From Bacteriovorax stolpii (GTDB lineage Bacteria > Bdellovibrionota > Bacteriovoracia > Bacteriovoracales > Bacteriovoracaceae): 12,185 nucleotides of DNA. The stretch spans positions 1 through 12,185 of the forward strand of contig CAMAYW010000032.1 in the NCBI GenBank assembly GCA_945862475.1. Direction: 5' to 3'. This document shows, piece by piece, positions 1 through 7,441 of this stretch. Within the stretch, counting starts at the first letter, position 1; every line of letters starts with the position of its first letter. A program made the translations under genes and the position numbers. The notes beneath the pieces are model-generated. The model worked only from the letters and a program-made list of their open reading frames with translations, had not been told where the DNA came from and did no database searches.

Positions 1-252
1 ATAAGAGATAAATTAGAAGTTATTGAAGCTGCGACACCTTTAACCGTTGAAAAATATACTCTTCACCCAAAAGGAACTTCCTTTGGAACAAAATTTGAAG
101 GGCTTGAGGTCTCCATGAATTTACATAAAACGATACCAGGATTATTCCACGCTGGTTCGGTAGGAATAATCATGTCTGGCTGGCTTGGAGCTGCCAATTA
201 CGGTGTGATTCAAGCAAACGCTATAGAAAGTTATTTAGGAACAGGAGTTTAG
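1..252 (+). CDS. CrtI/phytoene desaturase-like FAD-dependent oxidoreductase, C-terminal fragment (5' end outside window)
   Basis: Frame 1 is open from the first base to a TAG at 250-252, giving the last 83 residues of a protein whose start lies upstream. The fragment has the C-terminal layout of the CrtI/carotene isomerase/RetSat FAD oxidoreductases. 'ATPLTVEKYTLHPKGTSFG' (residues 11-29) matches the 'PxTxERYT...GxxYG' segment, and 'PGLFHAGS' followed by a glycine-rich stretch near residues 46-68 matches the distal FAD-contacting end. The complete homologue at 7431-8834 has the same two blocks ('MTIERYTWHLNGTVYG' and 'NLFIIGTDQGFLGIVG'), so the window carries two distinct members. Family members desaturate, isomerise or saturate polyene chains; the substrate here is probably an acyl chain (inference). 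The stop lies 2 nt before the fabG-like start, and the sequence AGGAG that serves that gene (243-247) is inside this coding region, so the two are cotranscribed. Confidence 0.82.
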   Translation: MRDKLEVIEAATPLTVEKYTLHPKGTSFGTKFEGLEVSMNLHKTIPGLFHAGSVGIIMSGWLGAANYGVIQANAIESYLGTGV

Positions 253-254
253 TC

Positions 255-1001
255 ATGTATCAATTTACAAACCAACATGTCATCGTTACAGGCGGAACTC
301 GCGGTATTGGTGCAGGTATCACAGAAGCTTTTTTAAAGGCTGGTGCAACGGTTGTTGCGACCTATTCAGGAAACGATGAAAAAGCAAAAATATTCAAAGA
401 GAAAAATTCCATCTTCGGTGAAAAACTTATTTTGAAAAAATTTGATGTTGCAAATGCAAAAGAAGTTGAAACTTTTTTCAATGATTATGAAAAACAATTT
501 TCATCACTTGAGATTCTGGTAAATAACGCCGGTATAAGACGAGACAATATCGTTGCGAGTATGTCTGAAGGGGAATGGGATTCAGTTATTGATACGAATC
601 TCAAAGGAACATACAACATGACTCGATTCGCAGTCCTTCAAATGATGAAGAATCGTTTTGGAAGGATTGTGAATATGTCCTCAGTAGGTGGGAAACTTGG
701 ACTTCAAGGCCAAGCTAACTATGCTGCATCTAAGGCAGGACAAATCGCATTATCTCTGTCTGTTTCTAAGGAAGTTGCAAAGAGGAATATAACGATTAAT
801 AACGTTTGTCCTGGGTTTATTGAAACCGAGTTACTCGCTGATCTTCCTGAAGAACAAGTGAAAGAATATAAATCACAGGTACCGATGAAAAGATTCGGTA
901 AAGTGGACGAAGTCTCTCATGCCGTACTCTTCTTTGCTTCAAAAGAAGCCTCTTATATTACCGGGGCCACATTAGACATCGCCGGAGGCCTCAATGCTTG
1001 A
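255..1001 (+). CDS. fabG: FabG-type 3-oxoacyl-ACP reductase (short-chain dehydrogenase)
   Basis: A 248-residue classical short-chain dehydrogenase of normal FabG length, expected to reduce 3-oxoacyl-ACP with NADPH in the cytosol. Visible motifs are the cofactor glycine motif 'TGGTRGIG' (residues 12-19), 'NNAG' (90-93), Asn115 in 'NLKG', catalytic Ser143 in 'NMSSVGG', and Tyr156/Lys160 in 'YAASK'. The C-terminal 'GGLNA' corresponds to the 'DGGxxM' end of FabG. The ATG is supported by AGGAG seven bases upstream. The gene overlaps the following dehydratase by 8 bp, and the GGAGG within its own last codons is the ribosome-binding site of that next gene, which implies translational coupling. Its place among KS/DH/ER/ACP genes and CrtI-like enzymes suggests a pathway-specific ketoreductase rather than the housekeeping FabG. 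That paralogue assignment is inference. Confidence 0.92.
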   Translation: MYQFTNQHVIVTGGTRGIGAGITEAFLKAGATVVATYSGNDEKAKIFKEKNSIFGEKLILKKFDVANAKEVETFFNDYEKQFSSLEILVNNAGIRRDNIVASMSEGEWDSVIDTNLKGTYNMTRFAVLQMMKNRFGRIVNMSSVGGKLGLQGQANYAASKAGQIALSLSVSKEVAKRNITINNVCPGFIETELLADLPEEQVKEYKSQVPMKRFGKVDEVSHAVLFFASKEASYITGATLDIAGGLNA

Positions 1002-1428
1002 AACTATTTTAAATAATATTCCACAACGTGAACCATTTCTTTTTATTGAAAATATTGTTGAAAGAAGTGAAAACTCAATAACAACATCAAAAAAATTAAC
1101 GGGCGAAGAAGACTTTTTTAGAGGGCATTTTCCTGGAAGACCTGTTTTTCCTGGAGTACTTATGTGCGAAGCTGTTTTTCAGACCGGTGCCCTACTAATG
1201 GCCCTAAGAGGCGAGGCTGCCGGAAACAGCAAAACAGCTCTCGTAACAAGGATTCAAAGTACAAAATTTAAAAACATGGCAAAACCAGGAGATCTTCTTC
1301 TTATTACTGTTGATTTTGTCGAGATGCTCGCCAATGCTGCGTTCATGAAGGGAAAGATTACCTCAAATGGTAAAACGATTATGACGATTGAGTTTGCAGC
1401 GACTCTCATTGAGAACGGAGACGTTTAA
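994..1428 (+). CDS. fabZ: FabZ-like 3-hydroxyacyl-ACP dehydratase (hot-dog fold)
   Basis: A 144-residue single hot-dog-fold dehydratase, close to the usual FabZ length of about 150. It begins 'IPQREPFLFIENI', the typical FabZ opening ('LPHRYPFLLVDRV'). The catalytic His45 lies in 'FFRGHFPGRPVFPG' and the catalytic Glu59 in 'MCEAVFQ', followed by the expected Gln63. The 'KFKNMAKPGD' segment matches the conserved 'KFRxxVxPGD'. It should dehydrate 3-hydroxyacyl-ACP to trans-2-enoyl-ACP. The start is fixed by GGAGG 5 bases or so upstream inside fabG. The stop TAA shares its last base with the ATG of the next gene (TAATG). The 'EAVFQTG' helix differs from the common 'EAMAQ', which may reflect a different acyl pocket (inference). 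I cannot tell from sequence whether it also isomerises the double bond as FabA does; the FabZ-like features favour dehydration only. Confidence 0.9.
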   Translation: MLETILNNIPQREPFLFIENIVERSENSITTSKKLTGEEDFFRGHFPGRPVFPGVLMCEAVFQTGALLMALRGEAAGNSKTALVTRIQSTKFKNMAKPGDLLLITVDFVEMLANAAFMKGKITSNGKTIMTIEFAATLIENGDV

Positions 1429-2204
1429 TGGACTTTCTTGGGGTGAAAGACAAAACATATTATATTGCAGGAGTTGCAAACAAAAAATCTGTTGCCTACT
1501 TTTCCGCAAAAACATTGATTGAAAATGGCGCAAAGTGTGTCTTTTCAGTTCAGTCAGAATCTCAAATAGAAGCAGTCAAAAAATTGTTCCCAGATTCACA
1601 AGTTTTTGTTTTCGATGTTGAACAAGATAAGGATCTCGCTTTAAAAATAAATCAAAAAATTGATGGTTTCCTTCATTCACTAGCATTCGCAAACTTCTCA
1701 GAGGGACCAAAGCCATTTCATGAAACGAAACGTGAAGATTATCTCCAAGCCGCTCAGATAAGCTCATTTTCCCTAGTTGAAATGAGTCATCAATTAAAGG
1801 AACTTTTTAATCCAGATAGTAGCATTGTCACGATTTCTATTTCAAATACCAAGGCAACCTCTTATGGATATCTTGGACCAATCAAGGCCATGCTAGATGC
1901 GACTGTTCCTTTTTTAGCGAAATCATTTTCTGAGTTTTCAAAAATTCGAGTAAATGCTGTTGGAGCAGGGCCTCTAAAGACATCTGCTTCCGCTGGGATT
2001 CCAAATTATATTGATAATTATTTCTATGCTGAGGAGCTAACCTTAAGAAAATCTTCCCTTGAGACCCAGGAAGTCGCAAACACCGTTTGCTTTCTACTTT
2101 CACCAAAAAGTTCTGGAATAAATGCATCTACTGTTATTGTTGATGCAGGAATGAGTTCAAACTATTTTGACCAAAATATTGTAAAGGCGTTTAATAAAAA
2201 ATGA
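1428..2204 (+). CDS. FabI-like enoyl-ACP reductase homologue with atypical active-site loop
   Basis: A 258-residue member of the FabI branch of the short-chain dehydrogenases, close to E. coli FabI in length. The opening 'YYIAGVANKKSVAY' (11-24) matches the FabI cofactor motif 'GVASKLSIAY'. 'DGFLHSLAFA' (79-88) matches 'DGFVHSIGFA', and 'VNAVGAGPLKTSASAGI' (175-191) matches 'VNAISAGPIRTLAASGI'. The Tyr-x6-Lys catalytic pair is present as Tyr146 and Lys153 ('YGYLGPIK'). However, the upstream segment that in FabI reads 'LTLSYLGAERAIPNY' is here 'VTISISNTKATSY': two residues shorter and without the first conserved tyrosine (E. coli Tyr146). The expected reaction is NADH-dependent reduction of trans-2-enoyl-ACP, but the altered loop makes a different substrate or reduced activity possible. 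It is coupled at both ends, by TAATG with the dehydratase and by a 4-bp ATGA overlap with the following gene, and GGAG lies seven bases before its ATG. Confidence 0.82.
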   Translation: MDFLGVKDKTYYIAGVANKKSVAYFSAKTLIENGAKCVFSVQSESQIEAVKKLFPDSQVFVFDVEQDKDLALKINQKIDGFLHSLAFANFSEGPKPFHETKREDYLQAAQISSFSLVEMSHQLKELFNPDSSIVTISISNTKATSYGYLGPIKAMLDATVPFLAKSFSEFSKIRVNAVGAGPLKTSASAGIPNYIDNYFYAEELTLRKSSLETQEVANTVCFLLSPKSSGINASTVIVDAGMSSNYFDQNIVKAFNKK

Positions 2205-2938
2205 TCGTTTTAATTATTCTATTCCCCTTGTTCGTATTAGCTGGAGTTGATGCTGAGTTTGGTGCCTATTCTGATTTTATCTGGAGAGGAACAACGTTTA
2301 CTGAACATAGACCAGCGGTTCAAGGAGAATTTGACTATGAAGAGCAAAACGGCTTTTACATTGGAAGCTTTGTTTCAAATGCTGAATTCTCCGATGAGGG
2401 TCTACATCAGTACTCAAAAGTAACATCTGAAATTGATGTAACTTTTGGAAAGAGATGGATTTTCCCAACGATTGAGATGCAATTTTTCTATTCGAAATTT
2501 TATTTCCCTGGAGCGGGTGTATTCGATACTGATGAATGGAATCTACAAATAAAGCACCATCATGTGAATTTTGAATTTTCTCTCATGGATGATTATTTCG
2601 GCTATCACTCAAGATATACCTATTTGAGGATCGGTTATGATTGGAGCTATAATAACTCCATGGATGGGGCCTTGTTTGCGGGATTTAATTATTTTGACAG
2701 AGCAAAGGGAAGTATTCGTTCAAGAGACGGCTTTCAAACATTAGATGGTGCTGGCAATAACGACTATATCGACGTCTATTTTGTTAATAGAAAAATACTT
2801 GAAAATCAGTCTTGGATTGAGCTCGCTGCAAATTGGACAAATAGAAATGAATATACAGTAGAATCCAACGTGATTTCAAAAGATCCTGCGAAGGATTTTG
2901 TGATTATAATGGCCTATGTTCTACCATTTACTCTTTAA
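2201..2938 (+). CDS. Gcw_chp-family exported protein, probable outer-membrane beta-barrel
   Basis: A 245-residue protein with a hydrophobic N-terminus (residues 2-14) and a plausible cleavage after 'VDA' (16-18), followed by alternating aromatic/polar strands rich in Tyr, Phe and Trp. The mature start 'YSDFIWRGTTFTEHRPAVQG' (23-42) followed by 'GFYIGSFVSNAEF' strongly resembles the Gcw_chp family (TIGR02001/PF09694), whose members are of unknown function and look like outer-membrane barrels. The start is the only one possible: an in-frame TAA lies at 2195-2197. It overlaps the FabI-like stop by ATGA, so it is the last gene of this operon. Odd points are a signal peptide without a basic residue near the N-terminus, a weak Shine-Dalgarno sequence, and an end in '...LPFTL' rather than a terminal aromatic. 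Its placement in a lipid-synthesis operon suggests a role in export or positioning of the product, but that is only inference. The 3' end overlaps the oleD coding end by 11 bp on the opposite strand. Confidence 0.75.
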   Translation: MIVLIILFPLFVLAGVDAEFGAYSDFIWRGTTFTEHRPAVQGEFDYEEQNGFYIGSFVSNAEFSDEGLHQYSKVTSEIDVTFGKRWIFPTIEMQFFYSKFYFPGAGVFDTDEWNLQIKHHHVNFEFSLMDDYFGYHSRYTYLRIGYDWSYNNSMDGALFAGFNYFDRAKGSIRSRDGFQTLDGAGNNDYIDVYFVNRKILENQSWIELAANWTNRNEYTVESNVISKDPAKDFVIIMAYVLPFTL

Positions 2939-3935
2939 TACTTTTTCTGTATGCAAAAGTTCTTTTGAGTCCCTCTTCTATTGAAATCTCTGGAACATAA
3001 CCAAAATCATTTTTAGCTTTTTCGTGAGAAAAGTAATGAGACTTACCAAGATTCAAAGCCACAAACCTAGTCATGGGAGGCTCAGGTTTATTGATTCCAA
3101 GAATCTTAAAGATTTTTTCTAATAACCAACCCATTTGATAAGCAGTCGAGATACTTATCGTCTTTGTTACGCTCTCTATTTTTAATGAATTCAATACTTC
3201 ATTTATAAAAGACCACAAATTCACTGGTCTTTCTTGTCCCACAAAATAGGCCTGTCCACAGACGGGAGATGCAGAGAATAGATTTTGAAAGGCGAGAACA
3301 TGCGCTTTAGCAGCATTATCGACGTAGACAATATCCACTAAGTTTTGACCATCTCCTACGATTCTTAGTTTCCCTGTTTTACCTTTTTGAATAATTCTTG
3401 GAAATAAATGAGGGTCACCCGGACCCCAAATAAGATGGGGTCTTATTGCGCATGTAAGAAAATCTTTTCCATCATTCATTTGAAGAACAAGTTTTTCTGC
3501 CATGGTCTTAGTTTCAGAATAGGCATTGAGAAAATGTGTTGCGTAGGGAGCTGACTCATCGACTCCCAAAAGATCACCTTTATTGAAAACAACTGAGGGA
3601 GTTGAAGTATAAATAAATTTTTTAATGCCAGAACTTTTCGCTGATTCAAGGAGGTTTTTTGTCCCCACATAATTGATCTCAAAATAATCTTGATATTTTC
3701 CCCAGACACCGGCAAGTGCTGCCACATGAAAAATAACATCGAAGCCATAATTTAAGGCGCGATTAACATCCTCTTTTAATCTTAGATCCCCCTTAATCGT
3801 AGGGACACCAATTTCCTCTAGATGGGAGTAAGTATGACGGGAGAAATTTGTCACAAGATAGGATGGATTTTTAATAAGATCTTTAATAATAGAGGTTCCA
3901 AGAAAACCACCTCCACCTGTAACTAAAATTCTCAT
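2928..3935 (-). CDS. oleD: OleD, NAD(P)-dependent 2-alkyl-3-oxoalkanoate reductase
   Basis: A 335-residue extended short-chain dehydrogenase of the NAD-dependent epimerase/3-beta-hydroxysteroid dehydrogenase type. It shows the N-terminal cofactor motif 'GGGGFLG' (7-13), 'FHVAALAG' (69-76), 'TSTPSVV' with the candidate catalytic Ser/Thr at 110-114, and the YxxxK pair Tyr139/Lys143 in 'YSETK'. In the head-to-head olefin pathway OleD reduces the 2-alkyl-3-ketoacid made by OleA to the 3-hydroxyacid that OleC uses. Family membership alone would allow a sterol dehydrogenase or sugar epimerase, but position as the last gene of a complete oleABCD run makes OleD by far the best call. It starts 4 nt after the oleC stop, with an AGGG just upstream inside the oleC end. 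Its stop overlaps the convergent beta-barrel gene by 11 bp. Confidence 0.9.
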   Translation of the reverse strand: MRILVTGGGGFLGTSIIKDLIKNPSYLVTNFSRHTYSHLEEIGVPTIKGDLRLKEDVNRALNYGFDVIFHVAALAGVWGKYQDYFEINYVGTKNLLESAKSSGIKKFIYTSTPSVVFNKGDLLGVDESAPYATHFLNAYSETKTMAEKLVLQMNDGKDFLTCAIRPHLIWGPGDPHLFPRIIQKGKTGKLRIVGDGQNLVDIVYVDNAAKAHVLAFQNLFSASPVCGQAYFVGQERPVNLWSFINEVLNSLKIESVTKTISISTAYQMGWLLEKIFKILGINKPEPPMTRFVALNLGKSHYFSHEKAKNDFGYVPEISIEEGLKRTFAYRKSIKE

Positions 3936-3939
3936 CGTC

Positions 3940-5535
3940 TTACCCTATTAAATCTTGTGCCCATTTAGAAAGTTCAATTCTATCAATTTTTATATTGTGT
4001 CTAACATCGACCGGAAAATCTTTCTTTAGAAAAAAATTCTCTATCGGTCTTGTAAAATTAAATTTCTCTTTCAATTGAAGTAACTCTTTGTGAAAGTCAT
4101 CGGTCATGTTCGTTGACTTATCAAAACGCTCAATAACAAGAGCAGGTCTTATAGTCCCAGCAAAATTCAAATGAATAAGCGCCGTTCTTTTAATATCGAC
4201 ATGCTGATTGAAAATGGCTTCAACTTGAATAGGGTAAAAAGTAAAATCACCACTAACAACACGATGAGATTTACGGCCCAAAAACCACAACTGCTGATTT
4301 TCATCTAGCCAACCTAAGTCGCCCATTCGGTGCCAAAGTTTCCCATTCTCTAAGATTTTAGCTTTTTTCGTTTCATCTAACATATCAAAATAACCTGGGG
4401 TCACCTGTGGCGCCGCTACCGCAATTTCTCCTATTTCACCAACTGAGACTTCTTTGAGAGAACCCTCAGGAATATCCGTAGTTTTAATAATTTTAAGTTC
4501 AACCCCTGGCACTGCTCGTCCTATGCATGTTCCAGAACCAGATCGCATTTTTGGTAAGTGTTTCTCTAAAATCTCCGAACCAGAAATCAACGACACCGGA
4601 AGACACTCTGTTGCTCCATATGGAGTATAGGTATCACCATCAACTAAGATCTTTTTAAACATTTCATGAATTTCATAACGTACGGGGGCCCCAAACATCA
4701 CAACCTGCTTGATGGAAGGGAGTTGAATTCTTTTTTGAAGACAGTATCTCCCCACTCTTTCCCAAATCGATGGGGAGCCCGCTGCAAAGGTCACGTTGTA
4801 GTTTAGAATATTTTCGACAATCTTTTCAGGATTACATTTAGACGGCCTTGTTGGATCCATTTCTGGAATGACTGAAGTCATTCCCATCGCAAGGGTGAAT
4901 AAAGCAAAAAGAGGAAAACCAGGGAGATCAATATTATTTTCGTTAAGATTAAAGATCTCTCTTAAGATGTCTGTCTGAGCATTTAATATACCATGAGTAT
5001 AAATAACCCCTTTCGGAATACCTGTGCCACCAGAGGTAAAGAGAATTGCCGATGTATCAGACGATTGAGCGTTATAAATAGGAAATGAGCTCGAATAGGA
5101 GGATAAGCTTTTATAAAGATTATGAGTACGACCACCAACAGGGTCTAAAGAAACTTTAATCTTCACACTTCTAAAGAAATCCGATTTTAAACGCCTTAAC
5201 CAATGAGCTCTACCGATTGAAATCATCGCTTCTGGTTTTACCTGCTTAACTGAATTCAATAAATTTTTCACACCCATACCAGGATCAATCAAAACAGGAA
5301 CAGCACCCAATTTAAAAAGTGCAAACGTAATCACTGAAAAATCTAAGCAGGGTTTTACGAAAAGCAGCGTTCTCATACCTGGTAAAATACCAAGCTCCGA
5401 AAGCTTGTTTGCGATTTGGTTTGATCTTTCTTCAAATTCTTTAAAGGAATAAAAAGATCCATCTTTCGCAAGAACGACAGATTTTTTATTTGGGATTTTT
5501 TTTGAAATGTCAGAAATACGATAAGAGATGTTCAT
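3940..5535 (-). CDS. oleC: OleC, AMP-dependent beta-lactone synthetase (ANL superfamily)
   Basis: A 531-residue acyl-adenylating enzyme of usual length. The phosphate-binding core A3 is 'ILFTSGGTGIPKGVIYTHG' (164-182), the A5 motif is 'TPYGATE' (304-310), the A7/A8 region is 'HRMGDLGWLDE...FLGRK' (402-422) with Asp407, and the C-terminal lysine motif is 'RHNIKIDR' with Lys516. In the olefin pathway OleC adenylates the 2-alkyl-3-hydroxyacid and closes it to a cis-beta-lactone, instead of forming a CoA ester. Sequence motifs alone fit a fatty acyl-CoA/AMP ligase; the assignment to OleC rests on the overall pattern and on position between oleB and oleD. It starts two bases after the oleB stop (TAG-AT-ATG) without a clear Shine-Dalgarno sequence, so it probably depends on ribosomes finishing oleB. 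OleB and OleC are separate proteins here, not the OleBC fusion found in some actinobacteria. Confidence 0.92.
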   Translation of the reverse strand: MNISYRISDISKKIPNKKSVVLAKDGSFYSFKEFEERSNQIANKLSELGILPGMRTLLFVKPCLDFSVITFALFKLGAVPVLIDPGMGVKNLLNSVKQVKPEAMISIGRAHWLRRLKSDFFRSVKIKVSLDPVGGRTHNLYKSLSSYSSSFPIYNAQSSDTSAILFTSGGTGIPKGVIYTHGILNAQTDILREIFNLNENNIDLPGFPLFALFTLAMGMTSVIPEMDPTRPSKCNPEKIVENILNYNVTFAAGSPSIWERVGRYCLQKRIQLPSIKQVVMFGAPVRYEIHEMFKKILVDGDTYTPYGATECLPVSLISGSEILEKHLPKMRSGSGTCIGRAVPGVELKIIKTTDIPEGSLKEVSVGEIGEIAVAAPQVTPGYFDMLDETKKAKILENGKLWHRMGDLGWLDENQQLWFLGRKSHRVVSGDFTFYPIQVEAIFNQHVDIKRTALIHLNFAGTIRPALVIERFDKSTNMTDDFHKELLQLKEKFNFTRPIENFFLKKDFPVDVRHNIKIDRIELSKWAQDLIG

Positions 5536-5537
5536 AT

Positions 5538-6416
5538 CTATTTAATAAAATTCCAAATCTCACTAGAAACTTCTTCTAAAGCGTCCTCTAAAACATAGTG
5601 CCCGGCATTAGCATACCAATGAGCGTTGGCATCTGGATAGATTTCCACCCACTTTTCAAAAAAGTGCTTATTAAAACAAAAATCTTTTCCACCCCAAAGA
5701 ATCAACTTTGGATGAGGAAGATCTTTAAGTTTCGATTCAATGGTTGAAAGAACCTCATAAGTTTTATGTTCTTTTTCCATCGGAATATCCTGAACAAATC
5801 GAGCAACTGCAACGCGATTCTCCCAGGAATCATAAGGAAGAAGATACCCTTTCTTGATAATCTCAGGGAGCTTCTTTTTAGTTGTCATAAATGTAGCAGG
5901 CCATGCGAAGAGGTTTAACTTCCTCGTGAGCCACTCTCCTATTTTCCCTTGCCTCAGTAAATTGATTCTCTGAGGGATATGTTCAGAGGGGTACGCCGCC
6001 GTATTTAAAATAATTATTTTCTCAAATAAATCAGGATATCTTGTAGCAAGTCCAAATCCAATCGCCCCACCCCAGTCATGAACAATCAAAATGATTTTTT
6101 TTAAATCTAAAAACTTAATCAGCTGGTAAGCATTTTGGATGTGAGTTTCAAGTGAATAATCATAGGTCTGAGGTTTATCAGAAAGCCCACACCCCATGTG
6201 ATCAGGTACAACTGTTCTGTATTTTTCTGAGAAGGTCTTAATCAAGTTTCTATAATAGAATGACCACGTAGGATTCCCATGAAGCATTAAAATAGGCTGA
6301 CCCTGTCCTTCATCTACAAAATGAAGACTATGATCACCTAATTGAAGAAAGTGTGATTTGAATGGGTAAACTTTTTGTAAACCATACTTATTAAAATTTT
6401 CTTTAATTAAACTCAT
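5538..6416 (-). CDS. oleB: OleB, alpha/beta-hydrolase beta-lactone decarboxylase
   Basis: A 292-residue alpha/beta-hydrolase of the haloalkane-dehalogenase type. It has 'LHGNPTWSFYYRNL' with the oxyanion/halide-position Asn48, the nucleophile elbow 'VHDWGGAIG' with Asp114 as nucleophile, a candidate acid in 'GGKDF' (Asp245), and the catalytic His273 in 'NAGHYVLED'. OleB converts the beta-lactone from OleC to a cis-olefin and CO2; its dehalogenase-like sequence is known for the family. I chose the ATG at 6416 rather than the in-frame GTG at 6422. It gives a 4-bp ATGA overlap with the oleA stop and has GGAG five bases upstream, whereas the GTG would leave no ribosome-binding site. Position between oleA and oleC makes a true haloalkane dehalogenase unlikely. 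Confidence 0.92.
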   Translation of the reverse strand: MSLIKENFNKYGLQKVYPFKSHFLQLGDHSLHFVDEGQGQPILMLHGNPTWSFYYRNLIKTFSEKYRTVVPDHMGCGLSDKPQTYDYSLETHIQNAYQLIKFLDLKKIILIVHDWGGAIGFGLATRYPDLFEKIIILNTAAYPSEHIPQRINLLRQGKIGEWLTRKLNLFAWPATFMTTKKKLPEIIKKGYLLPYDSWENRVAVARFVQDIPMEKEHKTYEVLSTIESKLKDLPHPKLILWGGKDFCFNKHFFEKWVEIYPDANAHWYANAGHYVLEDALEEVSSEIWNFIK

Positions 6417-7441
6417 GTCCACTCCAGACCAAGCATCGTACTGGTTAATCCACTTCCAATACCCAAAAGAGCAACTTTATCACCCTTCTTTAAAAAACCA
6501 GCTTCACTGGCCTTTATCAGCGTAAGGGGCAAAGCTGCCGATCCCGTGTTCCCAAATTGCTCAAACGTTTGAAAATCTCTATCGACTGGAAGCCCAAGAC
6601 TAGTAAGCATAGCGAGTCTGTGTGCAGAGCCAACTTGGTGAGGGATAATTTTATCAATTTCATTATTTGTCCACCCCAGAACGGATTTGGCTTTTATCCA
6701 ATTCTCAGAGGCCAATTTTACACCCGCTTTCAAGAGCGCTTCAGAATCTGTTTCCATCATGAGACCATGAGAAGAACCATCACCTTGGCAAAGTTCAACA
6801 GAATCTGAGTCTGTAAGTGTAGAGCCTCCAACAATTTTAGGAGCGTCTGGTGCAAGACTTGAATGAGTCAGTAAAAAAGCGACAGCAGCAGATCCAATTG
6901 TCAGAGACGCCATGAAGGGTTTTATTTTTTTTCGATCCATTGTTGGATCATTTAGTAAATGTTGAAGAGTCTGATCAATAAGGGGACCAGCATTTTCTCC
7001 AGAAACAATTAGGGCGGTTTTAATCACACCCTTCTCTATCATTTGTCCGGCCATCAAAACACTTGACAGCACTCCAAGACAAGCGTTTGAAAGGTCGGAA
7101 ATCATACAATGAGGAGATAATTTTAGATTGTGATGGACTTGTGCGGCAGTTGCAGGCTCAAGGAAATCTCTACAAACTGACGAATGCAGAAGTAAATCAA
7201 TCTTCTCTCTTGGGAACTTTTTCAATATTTTCTCAGCCGCTTTTGAAGCAATCGTACTGGGACGTGTCCCAGAGGGCCAGAACCCTCGACGCTTTATCCC
7301 TGTTTGAAGCTCTAATCGTCCAAAAGGTAATTTCGCTCTTTCGTAGAGAGAAGATAATTTCTCTTCCATTTCATCTGAGGATATAAATTTCTCAGGCTCC
7401 TCATATCCAAATGAATGTAGCCTTAAATGTTCAAATTTCAT
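6413..7441 (-). CDS. oleA: OleA, thiolase-fold enzyme for head-to-head acyl condensation
   Basis: A 342-residue thiolase-superfamily protein related to FabH. The nucleophile Cys121 lies in 'LSNACLGVL', His268 in 'IIPHQVGSAHR', and Asn298 in 'FGNTGSAALP'. 'SSVCRDFLEPATAAQ' contains Glu95, the glutamate that reaches into the partner subunit's active site in OleA. Spacing is exact against Xanthomonas campestris OleA: Glu to Cys is 26 residues (117/143 there) and His to Asn is 30 (285/315 there). The glutamate separates OleA from FabH. It performs non-decarboxylative Claisen condensation of two fatty acyl thioesters to a 2-alkyl-3-ketoacid, the committed step of olefin synthesis. Its start overlaps the preceding oxidoreductase stop by 11 bp, with GGGGG at 7445-7449 three bases upstream, a short spacing. 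Its stop overlaps oleB by 4 bp. Confidence 0.95.
   Translation of the reverse strand: MKFEHLRLHSFGYEEPEKFISSDEMEEKLSSLYERAKLPFGRLELQTGIKRRGFWPSGTRPSTIASKAAEKILKKFPREKIDLLLHSSVCRDFLEPATAAQVHHNLKLSPHCMISDLSNACLGVLSSVLMAGQMIEKGVIKTALIVSGENAGPLIDQTLQHLLNDPTMDRKKIKPFMASLTIGSAAVAFLLTHSSLAPDAPKIVGGSTLTDSDSVELCQGDGSSHGLMMETDSEALLKAGVKLASENWIKAKSVLGWTNNEIDKIIPHQVGSAHRLAMLTSLGLPVDRDFQTFEQFGNTGSAALPLTLIKASEAGFLKKGDKVALLGIGSGLTSTMLGLEWT
6422..6425 (-). promoter_or_regulatory. Ribosome-binding site of oleB (decides start)
   Basis: GGAG on the minus strand inside the last codons of oleA, five bases before the ATG at 6416. The in-frame GTG at 6420-6422 immediately abuts it, so it cannot be served by it. 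The site supports the ATG start that forms an ATGA overlap with the oleA stop. Confidence 0.75.

Noticed and set aside
1..252. First guess that the left-edge fragment was the end of a ketosynthase, as is common before fabG
   Set aside because: Translation shows 'EKYTLHPKGTSFG' and 'PGLFHAGS', which match the C-terminus of CrtI-like flavoproteins, and no ketosynthase motif.
2954..2967. CAAAAG-TT-CTTTTG as terminator between the convergent operons
   Set aside because: A 2-base loop with an AT-rich 6-bp stem is too weak, no U-tract follows, and it lies inside oleD.
5538..6416. Haloalkane dehalogenase
   Set aside because: The motifs fit that family, but the gene lies between oleA and oleC, and OleB is known to be dehalogenase-like in sequence.
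6420..6422. GTG as oleB start
   Set aside because: It directly abuts the GGAG, leaving no spacing; ATG at 6416 has proper spacing and an ATGA overlap.
7063..7386. 107-codon open frame on the plus strand opposite oleA
   Set aside because: The opposite strand carries a complete OleA with all catalytic residues; the plus-strand protein has no recognisable motif or ribosome-binding site.
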